From contig JAHBMJ010003357.1 in NCBI GenBank assembly GCA_018398765.1, positions 1-13,294 on the forward strand: a stretch of DNA of 13,294 nucleotides, read 5' to 3'. Below are positions 8,145-13,294 of this stretch, one piece after another. The DNA is from Chromera velia. Lineage: Eukaryota > Sar > Chromeraceae. The first letter of the stretch is position 1, and the number at the start of each line of letters is the position of its first letter. The notes below the pieces were generated by a model. It was not told the origin of the DNA. It worked only from the letters and a program-made list of their open reading frames with translations, and made no database searches. Position numbers and translations under genes: made by a program.

Positions 8145-8300
8145 CTTCAACCTACTTCAACCTCTAAATTAAAACTCAAATGAAATCAAATCTCTCAACA
8201 ACACCATTAAATCACTACTATCACTATCTTACAAAACCAAACTAAACCAAACCTGGTCACTAACCCCCTAGCTAACCCCGCCTAGATATAGGTATGGATC
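8145..8300. repeat. Spacer between the transposon copies with a third related terminus
   Basis: Beyond copy A, CTTCAACC occurs again, and the sequence then runs through CAAATGAAATCAAATC to AAACCAAACCTGGTCACTA ending at 8262. This mimics the right end of copies A and B (ATCAAATCAAACATGGTCACTA-like), with AAACC in place of AAATC units. It is probably the end of a third, older family member into which copy A inserted. Confidence 0.5.
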
Positions 8301-8543
8301 TATATGAATAGTGACTATATTTGATTTGATTATATTTGATTTGATTTGATTTGAGCTTCAACCTCAAATATTTGATATTTGAGGTAAGATTTGAGGTTAA
8401 CCTCTTAGGGTTCCTCACTGAGTCAGAGTCACTGACTTACTGTCACTCTGATGATTTTTCTCATGACAATAGTTATCAGAACATTTCTGATGTGTGTTTC
8501 AAAAATTTAAAAAAATATATATAAAATTATAACTTATCAGTTC

Positions 8544-8704
8544 ATAAAAAAAATATGCCTGTGTGGCAGTGTATATACCACTAGTCACTGAGACTCACTC
8601 TAGTACTAATAGAGATTAAGAACCCGTAAAAAAAATATGCCTGTGTGGCAGTGTATATACACTAGTCACTGAGACTCACTCTAGTACTAATAGAGATTAA
8701 GAAC
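8544..8704. repeat. ~80-bp tandem duplication inside copy B
   Basis: The block starting AAAAAAAATATGCCTGTGTGG and ending AGAGATTAAGAAC occurs twice in a row (about 8544-8623 and 8624-8704) but once in copy A (about 6926-7003). The copies are nearly identical, so the duplication postdates the split of A and B. Confidence 0.9.
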
Positions 8705-8786
8705 ATAAAATTAATAGATTTGAAATTGCATATAACTTTTTGTTGATATGATAAAGTTAGAGCACGTACCAAAATTGAGGTGACAA

Positions 8787-9158
8787 TCACTCAGCTTTAT
8801 GGCACTTCCTTTTCCTCTTCTTCATGATCACTTTCTTCAATGTGAACCGCTTCTCCTGTTTTTCTTGGAGCAGCTGCACATGTTTATCAGACATGATCGT
8901 CAAGCCATGCTGATTGATGAGGGGGGATTGAAAAGAACTGGTTGCCGCTGCTGTATACTCACAGCCACAAATAGTTTCTCCTTCCCCCTCGGCTCCTTGT
9001 ATTTTCACCTGACACTGAATCACATTTGCCCCCTTTTGCACGGACCATTTTTTTTTTGCGTACCCGGCTCTAAAAACAAATGCCTCCTTCTTCCCGTTCG
9101 ACCCTGTCGGATTGTGTGACATGTCTTTACGGGGTGTAAAATGTTTGCAGACGCTCAA
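8787..9158 (-). CDS. Transposon-internal ORF, 123 aa, basic C-terminus, unknown
   Basis: This is an intact frame inside copy B, starting at an ATG within the right shared module (MSVCKHFTPRKDMSHNPTGS), crossing the unique cargo (about GKKEAFVF to EKQEK) and ending in the left shared module with FTLKKVIMKKRKRKCH plus a few residues. In copy A the same N-terminal and C-terminal stretches exist around different cargo, but the N-terminal frame there hits a stop. The KKRKRK run could be a nuclear localisation signal. There is no recognised transposase or known domain and no DDE/RNase H signature. It could be a small DNA-binding or fusion product of the element, or a chance frame. Confidence 0.35.
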   Translation of the reverse strand: MSVCKHFTPRKDMSHNPTGSNGKKEAFVFRAGYAKKKWSVQKGANVIQCQVKIQGAEGEGETICGCEYTAAATSSFQSPLINQHGLTIMSDKHVQLLQEKQEKRFTLKKVIMKKRKRKCHKAE

Positions 9159-9544
9159 AAAGGGGGCCGTAAAAGATGTTCCAGCACCAGAAAAGTCAAT
9201 ACAGCTGTTCGGGAAAACGTTCAGCTGATCGGTTTACCTCTGCATGAAATAAAAGGGGGTGAAACGTCAGTTTCAGTGCAGCTCAAAACGTTTTTTTTTT
9301 GAGAGCAAACCATCAAAATTTAAGTTTTTTCATTTGAATCAGCATGCGTGACGGATCGGTACTTGCAAAAGTTTTTTCGGGACCTTCATATTTGAGGTTG
9401 AAAGTCATATTAATCAAATATTTGATCGTATTTTGATAGGTCTTTAAACACTAGGTCCTCCCTGACTGGATATTTGATTTGAGCTTAAGCCCTACCTCAA
9501 ATCAAATCAAATCAAATCAAACATGGTCACTATATATGGATCTA

Positions 9545-9891
9545 GTACAGGATGTGAGGAGCGTGCCTGGGGCTGAGACGTCGGGCTGTACATGTGGCGG
9601 CGCGAGAGGTGCTGCCGGGGCGTGAGCGCACATAGTATAAGTACCGGGACCAGCTTGGAGACGGCTTGCCGCCGGGCTACGAGCGCGCGCGATCATATCG
9701 ATTTTAGTGAAGGCTACTATGGGACGAGGCCAAATAAATGCAGTTAATGGTTCGAGCAGCCTGGTGCATGAAGTGATCAACAGACTGTTTGACTGGCTAG
9801 ATTGAACACTGACGCTTCTAGGTCAGACGTACCTTCGGACCACCATATAGCATTGTACTGTTCATCTTATACAGGATCTGTTTAAAATCGT
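9545..9891. other. GC-rich spacer downstream of the ankyrin gene
   Basis: Immediately beyond copy B the composition changes from AT-rich to GC-rich (for example CGGCGCGAGAGG and GAGCGCGCGCG). No coding region is supported: the 87-codon minus frame here has no protein-like pattern. The part nearest 9891 is presumably the 3' UTR of the ankyrin gene; no clear AATAAA signal is seen. Confidence 0.45.
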
Positions 9892-11583
9892 TTAAGGATC
9901 CGTGAGTGTACCGCCTTGTCCCTCCCCCTCTTCCATTCTCGACTGAAGGAGCGTTTCTATCCTCTCGAATTGGTCCATCATGTATTGCGGAACTCCCAAA
10001 GCCTGCCCTTGATCTCGATGATACCTTACATACTCCAGCGCATCCCTGCCTTTCTCATCCCGGATTTTCGGGTCTGCACCATTGTCCAACAGAATCTCCA
10101 CGATGAATGTCACAGGCTCGTAGTAGATAGCAGAAAAGAGCGGAGTGCGTCCGCCTCTGCCCCGCGCATTGATGTCGACTTCATGCTGGATGAGCATTTT
10201 GACGACTCTGCCTGTCGTCTCTCTGCATTGAGCAGCGACTTCAGGGGTGGCATTGTGAAACGCAACAGGTGAGACAAAAGAAAGAAAATTGGAAACGCGA
10301 TGCAGTGCGTTTTCATTCTCTCCTCTTCGAAAGCCGCCATGGCCTTTGCATCTGCCCCGCGGGAAAAGAGTAAATCTGCAACGTCGGTGTGCCCCGCACT
10401 CAAAGCGTCAAGGAGGGGGGTGAACATGGGAGCATCATCTAGAAAAAGATTCTGGAGAATGTCCGTGTACGGCCGACTGTACCGACGGAAGTTTGCTGCT
10501 CGTACATCCACCTCAAGGCCCCGAGAGAGGCAGGTCACTGCAAACTCCCTCAAGGCACACCGCGCTGCGAAGTGAAGAAGGGTGTCTCCTTGAGACCCGC
10601 CCCCAAAAACCACCCCTCTGAGACGTCCTTCCCTCAACTGATCTTCTGACGTCTTCAGAAGAAGTTCTTGGAGGACTTCCTTCATCACACGGGAACGCTC
10701 AGGCTGAGGGTCGGCCTCGGGGTCGAGCGGCGCTGGGGAGAGAGCATGACCATAATGCGGCTGTTCCCGCAACACCGCCTGGCATGCGAGCGTCAGGGGA
10801 GTGTCTGGGTGCCCTCTGACCACTTCTTCTTTCACATCCACCCGTGCCCCCTTCTCCAAAAGAAACTGCGCAGCCCCCCACCGACCCTCCTCACACGCAA
10901 CCATAAGTGCTGTGGGTCCCTGTTGCACCGTAACTTGCACGGCGGTTGGCTGACCGTCCCCAGATTCGGAAGGGGCATTAACGGGTCGGTCATGCCGTGC
11001 TTCTATGTCAACCCCATGGTCAAAAATCACCCTGGCGGCCTCCACATGACCGGCAGCGACGGCTCTCATCAGGCTTGTGCGACCTTCTACGAAGCTGTGG
11101 ATGTCGGTCCCGACCTTCAGAAAGAGGCGGAAACCCTCTCCATCGGTTTCGCCCCTCACCCAGGGATTCAGCTCATCATAAGCCGTCTCTGTAGAAATTG
11201 GGCAGAAGGAACGGATCACGTCTGCTACGCCTTTGTGGTCTGCCTTGAAAAGAACTCCCCGATCGATTTCATAGAATTTCGAGATCTCTGTGTCCAGCTG
11301 GCTGTGGACTTTTTCGTCGAAGGGCAGAGAGAGCCCCTTCGAGTCTACCGAAGCTCTGACTGTTTGGGGGGACGAAGAGACTGGGAAAACTCGGCGGCCC
11401 GTCTCCTCCCTCTGTCTCGTTCTTTGACGCTCTATCTCTCATCAGTTTACTCAGAAAGTCGATCTTCCGGTTGGCCCGCTCCACAGAACGCATCATGGAA
11501 GCCTTAAACGCCTCCAGACGCATCTGGGCGTCCAAAAACCGCTCGTCTGTCGAAACGTTCATCGCAGTGTCGACTTGCTGCAT
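9892..11583 (-). CDS. Ankyrin-repeat protein, ~540 aa, two exons plus an unresolved frame break
   Basis: Ankyrin repeats form helical scaffolds that bind other proteins; no catalytic domain is visible, so the role is probably protein-protein interaction in the cytoplasm or nucleus. Exon 1 (11583-11451, 44 codons) starts at the ATG of MQQVDTAMNV and encodes a charged helical segment. A later in-frame ATG at 11562 is possible. After an intron, the frame runs through FDEKVHSQLDTEISKFYEID into repeats starting near TSLMRAVAAGHVEAARV (~residue 146), TALMVACEEG (~201), TPLTLACQAV (~238), TLLHFAARCA (~311) and TPLLDALSAGHTDVADLL (~365). It then changes frame near 10255-10330 and continues as TPEVAAQC...VVKMLIQHEVDINARG and TPLFSAIYYEP...LLDNGADPKIRDEKG, stopping at TAA 9892-9894. 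It is divergently paired with the zinc-finger gene. It may be a functional gene with an odd intron, an assembly indel, or a pseudogene. Confidence 0.85.
10255..10330 (-). other. Frame break inside the ankyrin gene
   Basis: Before the break the frame reads LLFSRGADAKAMAAFEE; after it the ankyrin pattern resumes one base out of register. Between them is a pyrimidine-rich tract (TTTTCTTTCTTTTGTCTCAC on the minus strand). Ankyrin spacing suggests roughly 60-70 nt here are extra, the size of the other intron, but no GT donor/AG acceptor pair gives a standard repeat. The best GT-AG fit has donor GC|GTTTCC and acceptor AATGCAG, 74 nt, and would delete the TPEVAAQC helix. A one-base deletion is the alternative. 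Confidence 0.6.
11381..11450 (-). other. Predicted 70-nt intron of the ankyrin gene
   Basis: The exon 1 frame and the main ankyrin frame are offset by one, and the main frame is closed upstream by two TGA codons. Removing CTGA|GTAAAC...TTTTCCCAG|TCTC (11450 down to 11381, 70 nt) restores one frame and removes both stops. A 91-nt alternative uses the acceptor ...CCAAACAG at 11360-11362 and also keeps frame. The intron edges are inferred from frame logic and GT-AG signals. Confidence 0.6.
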
Positions 11584-11759
11584 ATTTTCTGATTGCAGAC
11601 TAAAACAGTGGCTTCTTGCACTGATCACGAAGCAGGGCGCATTTCGGATTAATCCGGGAACATTCAAGCAACTCGAGTGTTCGGTGATCCAGCAGACACA
11701 GCTAGCGATCAAACCATTGAAGTCGGGTCATCCCTAGGAATGAATGAGTGCATGATCTT

Positions 11760-11820
11760 GGGGTCATGGGGGGGCCGCGGGAATTGCCGGAGCGTGGGGG
11801 GGGGCGCGGCGGTCGGCGGG
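11760..11820 (+). other. G-quadruplex-prone run
   Basis: GGGGTCATGGGGGGGCCGCGGG (11760-11781) satisfies the four-run G3+N1-7 pattern on the + strand. A second G-rich block follows, with nine consecutive Gs at 11796-11804 and then GGCGGTCGGCGGGG. Folding is predicted, not shown. Confidence 0.6.
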
Positions 11821-11828
11821 GCGCTCGC

Positions 11829-11848
11829 GGAGACGGCCGGCCGTCTCC
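11829..11848. repeat. 20-bp perfect palindrome
   Basis: GGAGACGGCCGGCCGTCTCC equals its own reverse complement. It sits near the middle of the divergent spacer, which makes a dimeric regulator site possible, but cruciform formation or chance in GC-rich DNA are alternatives. Confidence 0.85.
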
Positions 11849-11903
11849 ATGCTTGCAGTGTGACAATTAAGTCCCGGCTTTACAGGAGAGTCAGCTCTTC
11901 CCT

Positions 11904-11966
11904 CCTTCGATCACCTAATCTCTTCCACAAGGCTGGCACTCTAACCACCAATCAAGCTAGTATCGT
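11904..11966 (-). other. tRNA-like A-box/B-box pair (SINE-like or decayed tRNA)
   Basis: On the minus strand TAGCTTGATTGGTGGTTAGA (from 11959) resembles a tRNA D-arm/A-box. 48 nt later comes GATCGAAGG, matching all but the last position of the B-box core GWTCRANNC. The D-stem can pair with two wobbles, but the anticodon stem does not form a proper 5-bp helix, so it is not a functional tRNA as it stands. A tRNA-derived SINE head, a decayed tRNA, or coincidence are all possible. Confidence 0.3.
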
Positions 11967-12047
11967 GGTACTCTGCCGATTCGGTTCGATTTGGCTCTTT
12001 TTTTGATAGCATATCTATCATAGCGGCGCAACCACCAGAGACTTTTG

Positions 12048-12944
12048 ATGATGCTGAAGGAGCAGCGCAGTGCGCAGATCGGAGATGAAGAGGTTCAGGC
12101 AGGAGGAGCAGGAAGGACAGAGAGCCTGGATGAGAAGAAGGGGGAGAATGAGGAGCAGCAAGGGCTCGTCGAGTGCTCCCAGTGTGGGCAGAAGGTGCCG
12201 AAGCATTTGTTTGCCTCCAAGCAACTGAGGAAAGGGGCGTCCACCAGAAAGTGCAAGCACTGCACGGGGGCCGCCACCCCAGCTCAGACAACCACAGCCT
12301 CTCCGTCTTCTTGCGAGGCACCCGCACCGATATCTGAGGAGTCCAGGGAGCAGCTCAGTGCGTTTCTCAGGCATGTCACCATTGGCACACAGAGTCTGAG
12401 CTTCTACGTGGCATGGAGGCGCGGAGCCCCCCCCGGTACCCGTGCGGTGCTTTTCCTGTACACTCCCTGCCCCCGGGCGTCTCTTTTCTGTGGCTATGGG
12501 TCCGACTGCAGAGACATGAGGCGGAAGGGCAAGTGCATGCATCGAAGCATGGACAGACAGCTTTTTATGGTCGTGGGCGCAATGCATGAAGACGCACGAC
12601 CGTGCCCCCGTGGGCTCATGGACGCGTCGAAGCTCCTGGCGTGTATCCCCTCTGTGCACCACTCAGCGCTTGAGAACCTGTCCGGAGACTTTCTCCCTGT
12701 CTGCCTCGTCTGCAGCCCCTCCGGAAAATATGTGCCTGAGTTCTTGAAGGAATCCCTGGGTTCCGTTCTCTCAGTTCGCCAGAGTTCCGCCAGTGGGCCT
12801 GCTGAGGTGATCGATTCTGTCGTGTCTGCCCGCATGGCGAATCCTCCCGAGGCGTCGGAAATCGAAGCAAAATTGCTGAAGATGTCCGAAGAGTTTGGGC
12901 TGGCAGGGGCCGATGTGGGCTGCCTGAATTTGGACAGAGAGTAG
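12048..12944 (+). CDS. Zinc-finger protein with C-x2-C-x22-C-x2-C module (Stc1-like), 298 aa
   Basis: The ATG at 12048 (a second ATG follows immediately) is the first after an in-frame TAG at 12021-12023. Residues 1-41 are acidic and Gln/Glu-rich. Residues 43-72 hold two CxxC pairs (C43, C46, C69, C72) around GQKVPKHLFASKQLRKG, with a basic TRKCKHC end. This layout (CxxC, Phe-Ser/Ala-x-x-Gln-Leu, Arg-Lys-Cys) resembles the Stc1-type zinc-finger domain. The founding fission-yeast Stc1 links RNAi to heterochromatin; that role must not be assumed here. A Ser/Thr/Pro/Ala-rich linker follows (~74-95), then a region of unknown fold with more Cys and His (HVTIGTQSLSFYVAWRRG, CGYGSDCRDMRRKGKC), and a predicted helical C-terminus (EASEIEAKLLKMSEEFGL). 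The middle could hide an intron. Minus-strand frames are also open, but lack this motif. Confidence 0.65.
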   Translation: MMLKEQRSAQIGDEEVQAGGAGRTESLDEKKGENEEQQGLVECSQCGQKVPKHLFASKQLRKGASTRKCKHCTGAATPAQTTTASPSSCEAPAPISEESREQLSAFLRHVTIGTQSLSFYVAWRRGAPPGTRAVLFLYTPCPRASLFCGYGSDCRDMRRKGKCMHRSMDRQLFMVVGAMHEDARPCPRGLMDASKLLACIPSVHHSALENLSGDFLPVCLVCSPSGKYVPEFLKESLGSVLSVRQSSASGPAEVIDSVVSARMANPPEASEIEAKLLKMSEEFGLAGADVGCLNLDRE

Positions 12945-13294
12945 GCATGCATGAATGCACCTGAATCCATCCAGTGATTCATTTTGTGATGAATGCTTCT
13001 CTTCGCACTTGTAATGAATGCATGCAGTTGGCCCACAGTGTTTTCTCCCTACCGGCCTACCGATCTCTCCATGACAATCTCTCCCCTCTTCTCCTCGTGC
13101 TTCATGTATGCATGCAGTCTGCGTTCGTTCGTTCATGCATGTGCGTTTGTCTGTTGGTCGGCGTGTGTTTCCGTTTTGCTGGATGTTTTGAATGATGAGT
13201 CAAAGAAGAATCAACGAGAACCGAAAAAAGATCCTGTCTCTCTGCCTGCTCTGTCTATCTGTTCGTCTGTCTGGAGAGAAAGAAAGGGGGGGGG
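12945..13294 (+). other. Probable 3' UTR/intergenic with repeated TGCATGCA words
   Basis: No gene is seen after the stop of the zinc-finger gene. The GCATGCAT word recurs: GCATGCATG at 12945, TGCATGCA at 13019-13026 and 13109-13116, and CATGCATG at 13134-13141; one more lies in the coding region (12534-12541). The window ends in a run of Gs. No AATAAA is evident. Confidence 0.5.

Larger units (their letters stand above)
8309..9532. mobile_element. Nonautonomous hAT-like DNA transposon, copy B (both ends present)
   Basis: This copy is about 1.2 kb. The left end, TAGTGACTATATTTGATTTG (from 8309), and the reverse complement of the right end, TAGTGACCATGTTTGATTTG (to 9532), are terminal inverted repeats with two mismatches in 20, extended by ATTTG pentamers. 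The flanks TATATGAA (8301-8308) and TATATGGA (9533-9540) match at 7 of 8 positions. TAGTG ends and 8-bp duplications fit the hAT superfamily (TIR consensus YARNG, as I know it). The left module (8354-8846) contains an ~80-bp internal duplication and about 30 bp absent from copy A; the right module is 9092-9532. It has no transposase, so it must be mobilised in trans if at all. Confidence 0.7.
11584..12047. promoter_or_regulatory. Divergent intergenic region, likely bidirectional promoter
   Basis: About 464 bp separate the ATGs of the two head-to-head genes. The middle (about 11760-11850) is very GC-rich, with a 20-bp perfect palindrome and long G runs, and the side towards the zinc-finger gene holds tRNA-like boxes. 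No clear TATA box is placed. Pyrimidine stretches with AG (TTTTAGTCTGCAATCAG on the minus strand just before the ankyrin ATG) leave open a 5' UTR intron. The promoter role is inferred from position. Confidence 0.5.

Noticed and set aside
6739-9532. CRISPR-like array from the ATTTG/CAAAT repeats
   Set aside because: The units are 5 bp, contiguous and without spacers, and belong to transposon inverted repeats in a eukaryotic context.
8293-9544. Perfect 10-bp repeat TATGGATCTA as the target duplication of copy B
   Set aside because: It would place extra bases outside the inverted repeats on both sides; the 8-bp flanks directly abut the TAGTGAC ends and agree in length with copy A. Kept only as an alternative.
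9517-9780. 87-codon minus-strand frame beside copy B
   Set aside because: It begins inside the transposon end and crosses the boundary into GC-rich spacer; composition is Ala/Pro/Thr-rich with no motif.
10224-10305. Plus-strand intron-like ACAG|GTGAGA...GATGCAG inside the ankyrin gene
   Set aside because: It is only 37 nt, has no pyrimidine tract, lies antisense to the gene, and its removal would not restore the ankyrin frame.
10300-10330. Programmed ribosomal frameshift at the ankyrin frame break
   Set aside because: There is no X-XXY-YYZ slippery heptamer at a suitable place and no obvious stimulatory structure; an indel or splice explanation is simpler.
10668-11507. 279-codon open frame on the + strand
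   Set aside because: It lies antisense to clear ankyrin-repeat coding; its translation has no repeat pattern and follows from the GC-rich codons of the minus-strand gene.
12018-12662. 214-codon open frame on the - strand
   Set aside because: It overlaps the zinc-finger gene in antisense; the + strand has the spaced CxxC pairs, the minus translation is Leu/Pro/Ser-rich without a pattern.
12494-13036. 180-codon open frame on the - strand
   Set aside because: It is antisense to the second half of the zinc-finger gene and runs into the repeat-rich 3' region; no motif is seen.

Overview
The window looks like nuclear DNA of a protist eukaryote, not a prokaryote. Recognisable coding is split by frame breaks that small GT-AG introns can explain, there are no Shine-Dalgarno/operon arrangements, about 70% of the sequence lacks long convincing ORFs, and strong one-strand pyrimidine runs resemble 3' splice sites. 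Ankyrin-rich coding, very short candidate exons, a cysteine-pair zinc finger and clusters of TGCATGCA (a word bound by ApiAP2 factors in apicomplexans) make an alveolate such as a chromerid my best guess. This is inference: no organism-specific marker gene is present.

Layout. (1) 1-2217: mostly noncoding and pyrimidine-rich on the + strand, ending with three tandem ~57-65 bp units that can each fold into a hairpin. (2) 2218-~3310: a chain of candidate mini-exons on the + strand, five of which join in one reading phase across GT-AG introns; the product is unrecognised. (3) 3453-3812: a protein-like open frame on the - strand. (4) 4396-4667: a candidate terminal exon on the + strand. (5) 5404-5870: degenerate ~90 bp repeats. 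(6) 6326-6422: a 24-bp tandem repeat. (7) 6739-8144 and 8309-9532: two related nonautonomous DNA transposons in direct orientation, with hAT-like TAG...CTA ends and 8-bp flanking duplications. They share both end modules but carry different central cargo. (8) From ~9540 the DNA becomes GC-rich and gene-bearing: a - strand ankyrin-repeat gene (9892-11583) and a + strand zinc-finger gene (12048-12944), head to head across a ~464 bp spacer. The spacer holds a 20-bp perfect palindrome, G-quadruplex-prone runs and a tRNA-like A-box/B-box pair.

How they fit together. The ankyrin and zinc-finger genes are probably transcribed from a shared bidirectional promoter region. The ankyrin frame is interrupted twice: the first break is well explained by a 70- or 91-nt intron, while the second (around 10255-10330) has no clean canonical intron and may be an indel or an odd splice. 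The transposon pair separates this GC-rich gene island from the AT/pyrimidine-rich half. Nothing here amounts to a demonstrable new multi-gene system. The strongest unusual signals are the cargo-swapped transposon pair, the three hairpins with changed stems around a conserved loop, and the unresolved break in the ankyrin gene.
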